Positions 18,547 to 31,949 are shown, numbered from the stretch's first letter. The stretch: 64,000 bases of DNA from an uncultured Acholeplasmatales bacterium (GCA_944324805.1 CALUXS010000006.1:94572-158571), one strand, 5' to 3'. Numbers and translations are program-made. Notes: generated by a model from the sequence alone, not told the origin.

Positions 18547-19569
18547 ATGGGTTCAAAAGAATATGAAAAGTCTGGTGTAGATTTAGAAGCTGGATATGAG
18601 GTAGTAAGAAGAATTAAAAAACATGTTGCTAGTACAAATAGAACAGGTGTAATGGGAAATATTGGCTCATTTGGTGGAATGTTTGATTTATCAATTCTTA
18701 ACTACAAAGAACCAGTACTAGTATCTGGTACTGATGGAGTTGGAACTAAACTTAAATTGGCTTTTGAGATGGATAAACATGATACAATTGGTATTGATGC
18801 AGTTGCTATGTGTGTTAATGATGTTTTAGCTCAAGGTGCTGAACCTTTATTCTTCCTTGATTATGTTGCGGTTGGGAAAAATTATCCTAGTCAAGTTGAA
18901 CAAATTGTAAAAGGTGTCGCTGATGGTTGTAAAATGGCAGGTTGTGCTCTAGTTGGAGGAGAAACAGCAGAAATGCCAGGTTTATATGGTGCAGGCGAAT
19001 ATGATATTGCTGGTTTTACAACAGGTGTAGTTGAAAAAAGTAAAATTATTGATGGTTCTAAAGTTGAAGTTGGCGACATATTAATTGGAATTGCTTCATC
19101 AGGTGTGCATTCAAATGGCTTTAGTTTAGTTAGAAGAATTCTAAAGGATAATAGTTTAGATTTAAAACAAAATTATTGTTTTTCTCGTCCATTAGGGGAA
19201 GTATTATTAGAGCCAACAAAAATCTATGTAAAACCAGTTTTAAAGGCAATTAAGACAGGAAAAATTCATGGTGTAGCACATATTACTGGCGGTGGATTTG
19301 ATGAAAATATTCCTCGTATTTTAAAAGAAGGTCAAGGATTAAATATTGATGAAGGAACTTGGCCAATTTTACCTATTTTTAAATTTTTAGAAGAAAATGG
19401 AAAAATTAGCCATCGCGAAATGTTTAATGTTTTCAATATGGGAATTGGTATGGTTCTAGCAGTAAATCCAAAGGATGCTCAAGAAATTCAAACTCTTCTA
19501 ATGGAAGAAGGAGAAAAAGCATACATTATTGGTAGTGTAACAGGAACACCTGGAGTGATTATTAAATGA
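18547..19569 (+). CDS. purM: Phosphoribosylaminoimidazole synthetase PurM
   Basis: PurM (AIR synthetase) closes FGAM to AIR with ATP. The 340-residue protein shows [47 protein letters not shown] and [12 protein letters not shown], all standard AIRS-family motifs for ATP and metal binding. The start follows TTTAGGAGG. Its TGA stop overlaps the purN ATG (ATGA), so both are translated in tandem. Confidence 0.97.
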   Translation: MGSKEYEKSGVDLEAGYEVVRRIKKHVASTNRTGVMGNIGSFGGMFDLSILNYKEPVLVSGTDGVGTKLKLAFEMDKHDTIGIDAVAMCVNDVLAQGAEPLFFLDYVAVGKNYPSQVEQIVKGVADGCKMAGCALVGGETAEMPGLYGAGEYDIAGFTTGVVEKSKIIDGSKVEVGDILIGIASSGVHSNGFSLVRRILKDNSLDLKQNYCFSRPLGEVLLEPTKIYVKPVLKAIKTGKIHGVAHITGGGFDENIPRILKEGQGLNIDEGTWPILPIFKFLEENGKISHREMFNVFNMGIGMVLAVNPKDAQEIQTLLMEEGEKAYIIGSVTGTPGVIIK

Positions 19570-20135
19570 AAAATATAGCAGTTTTTGCTAGTGGCAATGG
19601 TTCAAATTTTGAAGCAATTGCGAAGGCATGTCAAGATGGTATTATAAAGGCGAATTTAGTATTACTTTTTTCGGATAAAAAAAATGCTTATGTTTTAGAA
19701 AGAGCAAAAAAGTACAATATTACTAGCAAGGTAATAACGTTAAAGAGCTGTAAAAATAAAGAAGAATATGAGAATAAAATATTGGCTGTTTTAAAGCCTT
19801 TGAATATTGATTATATATTTTTAGCTGGATATATGAAAATATGTGATAGTACATTATTAAACGCATACCCTAATCGTATAATTAATATTCATCCTGCACT
19901 TTTACCAGCTTTTAAAGGTGCACACGCCATTTTAGATGCTTATAATTATGGTGTTAAGGTATTTGGTATTACAATCCACTATGTTTCACCTGAATTAGAT
20001 GGTGGCAAAATTATTGCTCAAGATATTATATCTTATCAAGAGGGTGACTCAATTGAAGTGGTTGAAGAAAAGATACATGCTTTAGAGCATAAGTTGTATG
20101 TTAAAACAATCTGCAAGTTATTAGAGGAGAAATAA
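19566..20135 (+). CDS. purN: Phosphoribosylglycinamide formyltransferase PurN
   Basis: PurN transfers a formyl group from 10-formyl-THF to GAR. The 189-residue protein opens with the [12 protein letters not shown] phosphate-binding loop and holds the catalytic [15 protein letters not shown] segment (Asn and His) and the [13 protein letters not shown] loop with the catalytic Asp. It overlaps purM by four bases and ends one base before purH. Its formyl donor is provided by Fhs and FolD encoded in this window. Confidence 0.96.
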   Translation: MKNIAVFASGNGSNFEAIAKACQDGIIKANLVLLFSDKKNAYVLERAKKYNITSKVITLKSCKNKEEYENKILAVLKPLNIDYIFLAGYMKICDSTLLNAYPNRIINIHPALLPAFKGAHAILDAYNYGVKVFGITIHYVSPELDGGKIIAQDIISYQEGDSIEVVEEKIHALEHKLYVKTICKLLEEK

Positions 20136-20136
20136 A

Positions 20137-21666
20137 ATGAGAGCTTTAATTAGTGTTAGTGATAAAAGAGGATTAATTCCTTTCGCAAAGGGATTATTAG
20201 AGCTAGGATTTGAAATAGTAGCCACAGGTGGCACAATGCGTTTATTAGAGGAAAATAATATTCCTGTTACTTATATTGAAGATGTTACAGGATTTCCTGA
20301 AATATTAGATGGAAGAGTAAAAACTTTGCATCCAAATATTCATGGTGCACTTTTAGCAAGACGTGATTTAGATTCTCATATGCAAGCCTTAAAGGAACAT
20401 AATATCACGCCTATTGATTTAGTTTGTGTGAACTTATATCCTTTTAAGGAAACTATTGCAAAAGAAGGAGTTACATTACCTGAAGCAATTGAACAAATTG
20501 ATATTGGTGGTCCATCAATGCTTCGTAGTGCTGCTAAAAATAATGCTTCAGTATATGTAGTTTGCGATCCTAATGATTATGAACGTGTGTTAGAGGCTTT
20601 AAAAGGAAATGATGATAATAGTAAGTTTAGATTAGAGCTTGCAACAAAAGTTTTTGAACATACAGCACAATATGATTCAATGATTGCTACTTATTTGGCT
20701 AGTAAAGCAAATAGAGATGAAAAAATATTTGTTAATGGAAAGAAAGTGATGGATTTACGCTATGGTGAAAATCCTCATCAAAAGGCTGCTTTCTATCAAC
20801 TTGGCGATAATACATCATATTCCTTAGCTAGTGCTAAACAGCTACATGGTAAAGAATTATCATATAACAATATTCAAGATGCTAATGCAGCACTTATGAT
20901 AACTGCAGAATTTGATGAACCATTTGTAGTTGGTTTAAAGCATATGAATCCTTGTGGGGCAGCTATAGGTAATGATGTAGTTGAGGCTTGGACGAAAGCT
21001 TACAATGCTGATCCTGTTTCTATTTTTGGTGGTATTGTTGCAACTAATCAAGTAATTACAAAAGAAGTAGCGTTACTTATGAAACCTATTTTCTTAGAGG
21101 TTATTTTAGCACCTAAATTTGAAGATGATGCAATAGAAGTATTTGCAAAAAAGAAAAATATAAGATTGATTGAAGTTGATATGAGTAAGTTTAAGAATGA
21201 AAAACAATATGTTTCTGTTCATGGTGGATTACTTGTTCAAGACTTTGATTCTAAAGCTAATACACTTACTATTAATGCTGAAATGACAGTTTCAAAGAAA
21301 AAACCTACTGAAGAACAAGTTAGAGATTTGAATTTTGCATGGAAAATTGTTAAGCATGTAAAGAGTAATGCAATTGTTTTAGCAAAAGATGGTGTGACTT
21401 GTGGTGTAGGTGCAGGCCAAATGAATAGAATTGGATCTTTGAAAATTGCTTCAGATGAGGCAAAGGAATTTAAGCATAATGAAGGACTTGTTTTGGCATC
21501 TGATGGCTTTTTCCCATTTGATGATTGTGTGAGATTTGCAAGTGAGAATAATGTATTAGCAATAGTTCAACCAGGAGGCTCAGTACGAGATGAAGATTCA
21601 ATAAAAGCTTGTGATGAGCTTGGTATGGTTATGCTATTTTCAGGAAGGAGACATTTTAAACACTAA
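20137..21666 (+). CDS. purH: Bifunctional AICAR formyltransferase / IMP cyclohydrolase PurH
   Basis: PurH carries out the last two steps to IMP. The 509-residue protein has the N-terminal cyclohydrolase domain (residues 1-190, VATGGTMRLLEE and GRVKTLHPNIHGALLARR) and the C-terminal AICAR formyltransferase domain (LRYGENPHQKAAFY, VGLKHMNPCGAAIG, SDGFFPFDD). The Lys-His pair in LKHMNPCG is the expected formyltransfer site. It starts one base after purN and its stop overlaps purD by one base. Confidence 0.97.
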   Translation: MRALISVSDKRGLIPFAKGLLELGFEIVATGGTMRLLEENNIPVTYIEDVTGFPEILDGRVKTLHPNIHGALLARRDLDSHMQALKEHNITPIDLVCVNLYPFKETIAKEGVTLPEAIEQIDIGGPSMLRSAAKNNASVYVVCDPNDYERVLEALKGNDDNSKFRLELATKVFEHTAQYDSMIATYLASKANRDEKIFVNGKKVMDLRYGENPHQKAAFYQLGDNTSYSLASAKQLHGKELSYNNIQDANAALMITAEFDEPFVVGLKHMNPCGAAIGNDVVEAWTKAYNADPVSIFGGIVATNQVITKEVALLMKPIFLEVILAPKFEDDAIEVFAKKKNIRLIEVDMSKFKNEKQYVSVHGGLLVQDFDSKANTLTINAEMTVSKKKPTEEQVRDLNFAWKIVKHVKSNAIVLAKDGVTCGVGAGQMNRIGSLKIASDEAKEFKHNEGLVLASDGFFPFDDCVRFASENNVLAIVQPGGSVRDEDSIKACDELGMVMLFSGRRHFKH

Positions 21667-22916
21667 TGAGAAAAGTATTAGTTATTGGCTCAGGTGGTAG
21701 ATGCGATGCTATTTGTCAAAAATTGAAGGAAAGTGACAAAGTTGATATGCTATTTGCTGCTCCTGGTAATCCTGGTATGTCACGCTATGGTGTTTCTATT
21801 CCAATTAAGGTAGATGAAATTGAAAAACTAGTAAACTTTGCTAAAAAGGAAGAAATTGATTTAACAATTGTTGGTCCGGAAGCTTCGCTTGCTTTAGGAA
21901 TAGTTGATGCATTTAAAAAGGAAGGCTTAAGAATATTTGGTCCTACAAAAGCCGCTACAATGATTGAAAGTAGTAAGTCATTTGCAAAGGATTTAATGAA
22001 AAAGTATCATATTCCTACTGCAAATTATGAAACATTCAGTGATTATTCTAAAGCATTAGAGTATGTTAAAAATGGTAGTTTTCCTGTTGTTTTAAAATAT
22101 GATGGTTTAGCAGCAGGAAAAGGAGTAGTAGTTTGTAAGGATTTACTAGAGGCTGATGAAACGCTTAAAGATATGTTAATTGATGATCACTTTGGTCATG
22201 GTAAGGTTGTAATTGAAGAGTATTTAGAAGGACCTGAATTTTCTTATATGTGTTTTGTAAATAATGACAAGGTCTACCCTATGCTTCCTGCTCAAGATCA
22301 TAAGAGAGCTTTTGATAATGATGAAGGCTTAAATACGGGCGGAATGGGTGCATATACAGGTTTAAGCTTCTTAACAAAAGAAGATGAGGAATACGCATAT
22401 AATGAAATAATGGTCAAAACAGCAAAAGCTATGGTAAACGAAGGAGTTCCTTTTGTTGGTGTTTTGTATGGTGGATTGATGAAAACTAAAAATGGCATAA
22501 AGGTTATTGAGTTTAATGCACGTTTTGGTGATCCTGAAACAGAAGTTGTACTTCCTTGTTTAATTAGTGATATTTATGATGTATTTTGTGCTATAATAGA
22601 TGGAAAAGCTCCTGAGTTATTGTGGGATAGACGCCCTACTCTTGGTGTTGTACTTGCATCAAAAGGTTATCCAGGCGATTATGAAAAGGGATATCCTATT
22701 TTCATACCTACTTTCGATGATGGATATGTTTTCCATATGGGTACTGCTATTAAGAATGATACACTAGTTACTGCTGGTGGTAGAGTATTAATGGTTGTTT
22801 CAAAGGGCTATACATTGGAAGAAGCCTATGATAATGCCTATAATATGGTTAAAGAAATTAAATGTGATAATCTTTTCTATCGTCATGACATAGGAGCAAA
22901 ATCATTAAAGGGGTAG
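21666..22916 (+). CDS. purD: Phosphoribosylamine-glycine ligase PurD
   Basis: PurD (GAR synthetase) links phosphoribosylamine and glycine with ATP. The 416-residue ATP-grasp protein begins VLVIGSGGRCDAI and contains FPVVLKYDGLAAGKGVVV, the EEYLEGPEFSYM segment, HKRAFDNDEGLNTGGMGAY and the metal-binding EFNARFGDPETEVVLP. In the first motif a Cys-Asp pair stands where most homologues have GREHA, a mild departure. The start overlaps the purH stop (TAATG). Confidence 0.96.
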   Translation: MRKVLVIGSGGRCDAICQKLKESDKVDMLFAAPGNPGMSRYGVSIPIKVDEIEKLVNFAKKEEIDLTIVGPEASLALGIVDAFKKEGLRIFGPTKAATMIESSKSFAKDLMKKYHIPTANYETFSDYSKALEYVKNGSFPVVLKYDGLAAGKGVVVCKDLLEADETLKDMLIDDHFGHGKVVIEEYLEGPEFSYMCFVNNDKVYPMLPAQDHKRAFDNDEGLNTGGMGAYTGLSFLTKEDEEYAYNEIMVKTAKAMVNEGVPFVGVLYGGLMKTKNGIKVIEFNARFGDPETEVVLPCLISDIYDVFCAIIDGKAPELLWDRRPTLGVVLASKGYPGDYEKGYPIFIPTFDDGYVFHMGTAIKNDTLVTAGGRVLMVVSKGYTLEEAYDNAYNMVKEIKCDNLFYRHDIGAKSLKG

Positions 22917-22923
22917 TATTATT

Positions 22924-23784
22924 ATGGCAATTATTATTAGTGGAACAAATGTTGCGAAAGCAAGAAAAGAAAGACTAAAGGAAGAAATTTCATTAAGCTC
23001 TAAGCTTTATAATAGAAGTCCTAAGCTTGCAGTTATTTTAGTTGGAAATGATGTTGGGTCATTATCATATGTTAAAGGTAAAGCTAAAGCTGCTAGTGAG
23101 GTTGGTATTTTAATTGATACCTATCATTATGAGAAAAGTATTACTGAAGAAGAAATAGTAAAAAAGATAGATGAATTAAATAATGATTCAACTGTTGATG
23201 GTATTTTAGTTCAACTTCCATTACCAAAGCATATTAGAACTGATGTTGTAATTGAGCTTATTTCACCTAAAAAAGATGTTGATGGCTTTCATCCACGTAA
23301 TGTTGCTTCATTATACTTGAAACAAGAAGGTATTTTACCTTGTACTCCTAAAGGAGTTATCGCTCTATTAGATAGTGAAAATATTGAAATAGATGGTAAA
23401 AGAGCTGTTGTAGTAGGTAGAAGTAATATTGTAGGCATGCCAATGGCTAAAATGCTTTTAGATCGAAATGCAACAGTTACAATTTGCCATTCACATACAA
23501 AAAATTTGCAGGATGTAACTAAGAATGCCGATATATTAATTGCAGCTTTAGGTAAAGCTAAATTCATTAAAGAGAATATGGTTAAAGATGGGGCTGTAGT
23601 AATTGATGTAGGTGCTAATCGTGATCCTGAAACAAATAAATTATGCGGAGATGTTGATTTTGTAAATGTGTCAAATAAGTGTAGTTATATAACAAAGGTT
23701 CCTGGTGGAGTAGGACCAATGACGATTTGTTGCTTACTTGAAAATACATATATTGCATATTTGAATAATAATAGGAGGAAATAA
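22924..23784 (+). CDS. folD: Methylene-THF dehydrogenase / cyclohydrolase FolD
   Basis: FolD interconverts 5,10-methylene-, methenyl- and 10-formyl-THF with NADP, feeding PurN and PurH. The 286-residue protein has the catalytic YVKGKAKA lysine region, [30 protein letters not shown], and the Rossmann segment [16 protein letters not shown]. It lies seven bases after purD and two bases before purB. Placing it inside the riboswitch-controlled operon links formyl supply to purine demand, alongside the separately controlled fhs. Confidence 0.97.
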   Translation: MAIIISGTNVAKARKERLKEEISLSSKLYNRSPKLAVILVGNDVGSLSYVKGKAKAASEVGILIDTYHYEKSITEEEIVKKIDELNNDSTVDGILVQLPLPKHIRTDVVIELISPKKDVDGFHPRNVASLYLKQEGILPCTPKGVIALLDSENIEIDGKRAVVVGRSNIVGMPMAKMLLDRNATVTICHSHTKNLQDVTKNADILIAALGKAKFIKENMVKDGAVVIDVGANRDPETNKLCGDVDFVNVSNKCSYITKVPGGVGPMTICCLLENTYIAYLNNNRRK

Positions 23785-23786
23785 TA

Positions 23787-26554
<2,768 letters not shown>

Positions 26555-26568
26555 TTTGAGGTGACTAC

Positions 26569-28110
26569 ATGTTTCATGAAAAGGTATTAGTATTAGACTT
26601 TGGCGGACAATATAATCAATTGATTGCTCGTCGAGTTCGTGAGTGTAATGTATATTGTGAGGTTCACCCATATACAATGACACTTGAAAAAATTAAAGAA
26701 TATAATCCAAAGGGAATTATTTTTACAGGAGGACCTAACTCTGTATATGGTGAAGATTCTCCACTAGTTTCTAAGGAAATATTTGAATTAGGAGTGCCAA
26801 TTTTAGGAATTTGCTATGGATCACAAATGATGGCACACTTATTAGGTGGTAAGGTTTCTAGTGCAATTGTTAGTGAATATGGTAAGACAAAAATCAATGT
26901 TTCAAATTCTTCAAAACTATTTAAGAATGTAAAACCAGAAACTATTGTTTGGATGAGCCATACTGACTATATAGCAAAAGCTCCTGAATCATTTACAATT
27001 ACAGCGTATTCTAAGGATTGTCCTGTAGCAGCAATGGAAGATGAAAAAAACAATTTGTATGCAGTTCAATTCCATCCTGAAGTAATGCATTCAGAAGAAG
27101 GTATGACAATGCTTAAAAACTTTGTTACCTTGATTTGTGGCTGTAAAGGTGATTGGCAAATGTCAAATTTTGTGACAGAAACAATCAAACAAATAAGAGA
27201 AAAAGTTGGTTCAGGTAAGGTTTTATGTGCTTTATCTGGTGGTGTTGACTCATCTGTTGCAGCTGTATTATTATCAAAAGCAGTTGGTAAACAATTAACA
27301 TGCGTATTTGTTGATCATGGTCTACTTCGTAAAAATGAAGGTGATGAGGTAGAAGCTGTATTTGGCCCTAATGGTCACTACGATTTAAATTTTATTCGTG
27401 TAAATGCACAAAATCGTTTTTATGATAAGCTTAAGGGTGTTACAGAACCTGAAAGAAAACGTAAGATAATTGGTGAAGAATTTATTCGTGTTTTTGAGGA
27501 TGAGGCTAAGAAAATTGGTTCAGTAGATTTCTTAGTTCAAGGAACAATTTATCCTGACGTTATTGAATCAGGCTTAGGAAAATCTGCTGTTATCAAATCA
27601 CATCATAATGTTGGTGGTTTACCATCAGTTGTAGATTTTAAGGAAATAATAGAACCTCTACGTTTATTATTTAAAGATGAAGTTCGTAAGGTAGGTTTAG
27701 AACTTGGTATACCAAGTAATTTAGTATATCGTCAACCATTCCCAGGTCCTGGCTTAGGTATTCGTATCATTGGAGAAGTTACTGCAGAAAAGGTAAAAAT
27801 TGTTCAAGATGCTGATTATATTTATCGTGAAGAAATAACTAAGGCAGGTTTAGACAAAGGTTTAGGCCAATATTTTGCTGCTCTTACTAATATGCAATCA
27901 GTAGGTGTAATGGGTGATGAAAGAACTTATGATTATGCAATTGCTTTGCGTGCTGTAATGACTTCTGATTTTATGACTGCCGACTGGGCAAGAATCCCTT
28001 ATGACGTATTAGACATTATTTCTAGACGTATCGTAAATGAAGTAAAAGGTGTTAATAGAGTACTTTATGATTGTACATCTAAACCACCTGCAACAATTGA
28101 ATTTGAATAA
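26569..28110 (+). CDS. guaA: GMP synthase (glutamine-hydrolysing) GuaA
   Basis: GuaA aminates XMP to GMP. The 513-residue protein has an N-terminal class I glutaminase domain with nucleophile Cys82 ([11 protein letters not shown]) and the His-Glu pair in [13 protein letters not shown], an ATP pyrophosphatase P-loop [15 protein letters not shown], and the C-terminal dimerisation domain ending in [11 protein letters not shown], typical of the family. It is the last gene of the purine operon, and a terminator follows 22 bases after it. Confidence 0.98.
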   Translation: MFHEKVLVLDFGGQYNQLIARRVRECNVYCEVHPYTMTLEKIKEYNPKGIIFTGGPNSVYGEDSPLVSKEIFELGVPILGICYGSQMMAHLLGGKVSSAIVSEYGKTKINVSNSSKLFKNVKPETIVWMSHTDYIAKAPESFTITAYSKDCPVAAMEDEKNNLYAVQFHPEVMHSEEGMTMLKNFVTLICGCKGDWQMSNFVTETIKQIREKVGSGKVLCALSGGVDSSVAAVLLSKAVGKQLTCVFVDHGLLRKNEGDEVEAVFGPNGHYDLNFIRVNAQNRFYDKLKGVTEPERKRKIIGEEFIRVFEDEAKKIGSVDFLVQGTIYPDVIESGLGKSAVIKSHHNVGGLPSVVDFKEIIEPLRLLFKDEVRKVGLELGIPSNLVYRQPFPGPGLGIRIIGEVTAEKVKIVQDADYIYREEITKAGLDKGLGQYFAALTNMQSVGVMGDERTYDYAIALRAVMTSDFMTADWARIPYDVLDIISRRIVNEVKGVNRVLYDCTSKPPATIEFE

Positions 28111-28131
28111 AAAAATATTTTTATATAAAGA

Positions 28132-28171
28132 CCCTTAGCTTTTAAAATTATTTAATAGCTGAGGGTTTTAT
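28132..28171 (+). terminator. Terminator of the purine operon
   Basis: CCCTTAGCT pairs fully (one G-T) with AGCTGAGGG, followed by TTTTATTATT. It closes the purK-guaA unit. Confidence 0.85.
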
Positions 28172-28222
28172 TATTAAATTTTGTATAATAAAATTAAATA
28201 ATTAGTTTGGAAGTGTAGAAAA

Positions 28223-28675
28223 ATGGTAGTACAGTTTGGAGAAAATAATGACATAAGCGATTGGGCAAATCTTGTTAACGAACTAAAAACAAGTTTTCCT
28301 GGCTTAGAAACTAGAGATGAAATTAATGAACATATAAGGCTAGTTTTAGAGTTTATGGATAAAAAAGAAGCATTATGTGTGAAAATAGATAAAAAAATTG
28401 TTGGAGTTCTATTGTTTTCAAAGGATAAAAATATGATTTGTTGTTTAGGTGTATCTAGTAAGTATAGAAAAATATGTATAGGATCAATGTTGCTAGAAGA
28501 AGCTATAAATAATTTAGATAGAAAAAAAGAAATAGTGGTATCAACTTTTAGAGAAGAAGATAAAAATGGAATCGCTCCTAGAAATCTATACAAAAAATTT
28601 GGATTTGTAGAAGGCGAATTAATAGAAGAATTTGGTTATCCAGCACAAAAGCTTATTTTGTTCCCTATTAGTTAA
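28223..28675 (+). CDS. GNAT family N-acetyltransferase
   Basis: The 150-residue protein has the GNAT fold pattern: a central strand with KIVGVLLFSKD, then CLGVSSKYRKICIGSMLLEEA, which corresponds to the acetyl-CoA pyrophosphate loop (normally R/Q-x-x-G-x-G/A; here YRKICIG), and the late motif APRNLYKKFGFVEGE. The substrate cannot be inferred. The ribosome binding site is weak. The gene stands alone between the purine operon terminator and a strong promoter. Confidence 0.8.
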   Translation: MVVQFGENNDISDWANLVNELKTSFPGLETRDEINEHIRLVLEFMDKKEALCVKIDKKIVGVLLFSKDKNMICCLGVSSKYRKICIGSMLLEEAINNLDRKKEIVVSTFREEDKNGIAPRNLYKKFGFVEGELIEEFGYPAQKLILFPIS

Positions 28676-28702
28676 AATCACTAATTATAAAAATTATTTT
28701 TC

Positions 28703-28744
28703 TTGACATAACTTACAAACAAAAGTATAATGAACATCGTTCAT
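28703..28744 (+). promoter_or_regulatory. Strong promoter with a palindromic operator over the start point
   Basis: TTGACA (28703-28708), 17 bases, TATAAT (28726-28731): a consensus sigma-A promoter. A perfect inverted repeat ATGAAC-ATC-GTTCAT (28730-28744) begins in the -10 and covers the expected transcription start. This is where a repressor, for example of the TetR type, would bind. It serves the membrane protein starting at 28764. Confidence 0.8.
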
Positions 28745-28763
28745 ATTGATGAGGGATGATATT

Positions 28764-29180
28764 ATGAAGGTAAAAAAAAGAGTGCTGTTATTATTTGCTG
28801 GAATAGTGTGGCTAATAGCAGGTTTTAATGTTTTAAGAATAGGAATTATATGCTATAAAGAATATAAAACGTTTCTTAATTTCTTTATATCCTTTTTAGT
28901 GTTTTTAATATTTCAGATTTTTATATTTTCTAGATTAGTAAAAAAGCACACAAGAAGGATACATAGTTATGAAAATGAAAAACAATTCTTTTTAATTTTT
29001 TTTGATTTAAAATCATTCATTATTATGGTAATTATGATATCGGGAGGTATTATAATTAGAAGTTTTAATTTAGCTCCAGAAATATTTATTGCTACATTTT
29101 ATACAGGTCTAGGTGCATCATTAATGCTTGCAGGAATATTGTTTACATTTGAATTTATTAGATTTAATATATATATTTAA
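28764..29180 (+). CDS. Small four-helix membrane protein, unknown
   Basis: A 138-residue protein made almost entirely of four hydrophobic segments (about residues 5-28, 36-56, 74-96 and 106-130) with short charged loops. No family is recognised. The ATG at 28764 is chosen because GAGGGATGAT lies just upstream; an in-frame TTG 18 bases earlier overlaps the operator palindrome. It is driven by the strong operator-covered promoter and has its own terminator, so it is a tightly controlled single-gene unit. Confidence 0.6.
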   Translation: MKVKKRVLLLFAGIVWLIAGFNVLRIGIICYKEYKTFLNFFISFLVFLIFQIFIFSRLVKKHTRRIHSYENEKQFFLIFFDLKSFIIMVIMISGGIIIRSFNLAPEIFIATFYTGLGASLMLAGILFTFEFIRFNIYI

Positions 29181-29183
29181 AAA

Positions 29184-29208
29184 ACGGACATAAAATGTCC
29201 GTTTTTTA
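29184..29208 (+). terminator. Rho-independent terminator
   Basis: ACGGACAT / ATGTCCGT stem with a three-base loop and six T. Confidence 0.9.
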
Positions 29209-29272
29209 TGTTCTTTTATTAAGTATTAAATTTTGGTATAATCTCATTATATATTAAAGAAGGTATTTTAGG

Positions 29273-29845
29273 ATGGAATTAGATTTAGATAATCTTTTAA
29301 AGATAAAAACAAAAGGAAGAGATGATAGTCAATCAAATTATCAAAATTTTCCATATGAACCAACACCATATGAAGTTTTAGAGCGTTTATCTAGTACAGG
29401 ATATATAAAAAAATCTGATGTTATTATTGATTTCGGTTCTGGAAAAGGCCGAGTTGATTTTTATTTATCATACCAACTTAAATGTCATATGATTGGTATC
29501 GAATATGATAAGAGATTATATGAAATGGCAAATATTAATAAAGAAACTGCTAAATCTAGTAGTAGAGTTAGATTTATTAACATAAATGCAAATGATTATG
29601 AAATAGATTCAAATGCAACAGGAGCATATTTTTTTAATCCTTTTTCTGTAAATATTCTAGAAAAGATTATAATAAAATTAAAGGAGAAAAAAAACTTCAA
29701 ATTGTTTTTTTATTATCCATCAGATAAATATATTGATTTTTTAAATGGATGCGATTTTATTAAATTAGTAGATAAGATTGATTGTGTTGATTTAATAGTA
29801 AATCCTAATGAAAGAGAATGTGTTTTGTTTTATGAAATAATTTAA
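29273..29845 (+). CDS. SAM-dependent methyltransferase, class I
   Basis: The 190-residue protein carries the Rossmann motif I VIIDFGSGKGRVDFYL (about residues 54-69), an acidic residue after strand 2 (MIGIEYDKR) and a motif IV-like AYFFNPFSV in place of the NPPY/DPPY of nucleic-acid methyltransferases. The substrate is not predictable; small-molecule or rRNA methylation are both possible. A TATAAT is present about 35 bases upstream of the start. Single-gene unit with a terminator. Confidence 0.75.
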   Translation: MELDLDNLLKIKTKGRDDSQSNYQNFPYEPTPYEVLERLSSTGYIKKSDVIIDFGSGKGRVDFYLSYQLKCHMIGIEYDKRLYEMANINKETAKSSSRVRFININANDYEIDSNATGAYFFNPFSVNILEKIIIKLKEKKNFKLFFYYPSDKYIDFLNGCDFIKLVDKIDCVDLIVNPNERECVLFYEII

Positions 29846-29849
29846 AAAA

Positions 29850-29881
29850 GGTAATAAATGGCTTATTTATTACCTTTTTTA
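29850..29881 (+). terminator. Rho-independent terminator
   Basis: Ten-base stem GGTAATAAAT / ATTTATTACC, GGCTT loop, and a run of T. Confidence 0.9.
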
Positions 29882-29971
29882 TTTGCAATTAGAACTATTT
29901 AACATCATAACCTTAATGAATATATTTAAAATGATGATAATAGAAAAAATTATATTTAATATAAGAGTCTA

Positions 29972-30010
29972 TAAAAAAGTAAAAGCTGAAAGTAGTTATA
30001 CAATCAGCTT
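29972..30010 (-). terminator. Terminator of the M13 peptidase gene
   Basis: Read on the minus strand: AAGCTGA / TCAGCTT stem followed by TTACTTTTTT. It lies just after the peptidase stop. Confidence 0.75.
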
Positions 30011-30017
30011 GATTACA

Positions 30018-31901
30018 TTACCAAATTATTACTCTTTTTTCAGGAGCTAAATACATTTTATCTGTATCCTTAATAGAAAAGGCTTCATGGAATTCCTTGA
30101 AATTTCTTACTTGCATATTAGCTCTATAATAGCTTGGTCCGTGAACATCTACTGTTAATAAAAGTTTAATGTACTCAGGACGAGCTTTCATACACCAAAT
30201 ACGTGCATAATTAATAAAGAATTGTTTCAAATCACAGTTTGGTTTAATTCGTTTTAATGATTCTAAAGAAGAAGTAATACCACCATTATCAGCTATGTTT
30301 TCTGAAACAGAAAGCTTTCCATTTACCTTAGCGTCAAGTAAAGGTAACCCATCAAATTCATCAATCATAAGCTTTGTTTTCTTCTTAAAGTTCTTGTAAT
30401 CCTCTTTTGTCCACCAATTATTTATATTGCCAAATTCATCCATTTGAGCACCATTATTATCAAAGGCATGAGAAATTTCATGACCAATTACTGCACCTAT
30501 ACCACCATAATTTTCTTCAATGCTTTGGTTTATTGAATAGAATGGTGCTTGCAAAATAGCTGCAGGGAATGTTATGTCATTGAATGAAGGATTATAGCAA
30601 GCATTTACGGTATTACCTGACATTACCCAAACACTTCTATCAACCGCTTTGAATAATTTTTTATCTTCAAAACTAGAACGAGTTTTATCTAATGTATCAA
30701 TAATTTCTATAAGTGAGCTATTAACACTAAAAGATAAGTTATAGAATAAATCATTAATTTTGTCAGGGTATCCAATTTTTATTTCCATCTTATCAAGCTT
30801 TGTTATTGCTTTGTTGATTGTTTCTTTTGATAGCCAAGTATTATTATTTAAACGATTTTTGTAGCTTAAAATAAGATTTTTAACTATATTTACTACATCC
30901 TTTTTAGCCTCTTCACCAAAGTATTTTTTGCCATAATATACGCCGATTACTTCATCATAATAAGAGTTAGCAAGACGATAAGCAAATTTTTCTTTGCTAG
31001 ACATAACTTTAGCACCACTGATTGTTCTTTGGAATGTCCCTGCTAAATTACGATATTCTTCTGATAAATAAGCTACATTTTGTAATATTAGATTAACCTT
31101 TGCCCATGCTTGATATAAATCATAGTTATTTTCCATAAGATCTTTAAAATTTTTTAAAAAACGTGGATCATAAACAATTATATTTGCTGGTTCTTTACCA
31201 AATCTTGCTAGAATTAATTGTTTTAAACTTGGATTAAGTAGTTTATAGACTTTAGAATTAGGGTATGGATTATAAGCCTTTATATAATCAGCCCACTCTT
31301 CACTAGACTTAACAATTAATCTAATTTTATCATCAAAACTAATTGTTTTTTCAATCAATTCAGATTGGTTAGGATAATTCAATTTTTCTAAAATGTTTTT
31401 TACCATTTCTTTATACACATTTAGTAATAAATCTTTATTTGGAGTATTATACATAGATGTATCTGGTAAGATTGTATTAGGTCCTGAAATACAAAGAGAA
31501 TATTTAGTAGCATCTTTCATATCTTCAGATACACTAATACTGAATGGTAGGGGATAATTATTATCGTATAGATAATATAGTGAATCGCTAAAGCTTTTTT
31601 GATCAACTATATTATTTAAATAATTAACCTTTTCTAGCAAATAGTTTTGTCCTTCTAATCTATTTTTTTCATCCATTACTTTACTATAAAGAGTGACGGC
31701 TCTATTTAGTAGTTCATCTTTACTAGATTTTTTTGCTAAATTTTTAAATTCTTTTAGCATTGTTTTTTCTACACCATTATGAAGGTTTATAAATCCTCCT
31801 GTGGATGGTTGATCAGCTGGAATTTTAGCTTTCTTAATCCAACTTCCATTTACGTAGTTATATAAATCATCTTCTAAGCGTACATTCTCATTTTTATTCA
31901 T
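30018..31901 (-). CDS. M13 family metallopeptidase (neprilysin/PepO type)
   Basis: The 627-residue protein has the zinc motif HEISH in VIGHEISHAFDNNGAQMDEFGN, the downstream glutamate ligand in SENIADNGGI, and the substrate-binding NACYNPSFNDITFPAAIL segment; a C-terminal YRANMQVRNFKEF matches M13 ends. There is no signal peptide or membrane anchor, so it is probably cytosolic like lactococcal PepO and degrades oligopeptides. The start at 31901 is preferred because AGAGGTGAT lies just upstream; the 11-residue extension has no ribosome binding site. Confidence 0.93.
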   Translation of the reverse strand: MNKNENVRLEDDLYNYVNGSWIKKAKIPADQPSTGGFINLHNGVEKTMLKEFKNLAKKSSKDELLNRAVTLYSKVMDEKNRLEGQNYLLEKVNYLNNIVDQKSFSDSLYYLYDNNYPLPFSISVSEDMKDATKYSLCISGPNTILPDTSMYNTPNKDLLLNVYKEMVKNILEKLNYPNQSELIEKTISFDDKIRLIVKSSEEWADYIKAYNPYPNSKVYKLLNPSLKQLILARFGKEPANIIVYDPRFLKNFKDLMENNYDLYQAWAKVNLILQNVAYLSEEYRNLAGTFQRTISGAKVMSSKEKFAYRLANSYYDEVIGVYYGKKYFGEEAKKDVVNIVKNLILSYKNRLNNNTWLSKETINKAITKLDKMEIKIGYPDKINDLFYNLSFSVNSSLIEIIDTLDKTRSSFEDKKLFKAVDRSVWVMSGNTVNACYNPSFNDITFPAAILQAPFYSINQSIEENYGGIGAVIGHEISHAFDNNGAQMDEFGNINNWWTKEDYKNFKKKTKLMIDEFDGLPLLDAKVNGKLSVSENIADNGGITSSLESLKRIKPNCDLKQFFINYARIWCMKARPEYIKLLLTVDVHGPSYYRANMQVRNFKEFHEAFSIKDTDKMYLAPEKRVIIW

Positions 31902-31949
31902 TGAAATCACCTCTTGCCTAAGATTATACGCCATTATTTATTTAAAATA

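Noticed and set aside
18547..19569. Reassigned TGA codon (mycoplasma-like code)
   Set aside because: The low GC made this worth checking, but purM and the SPFH gene end with TGA at the expected length, and conserved Trp positions use TGG.
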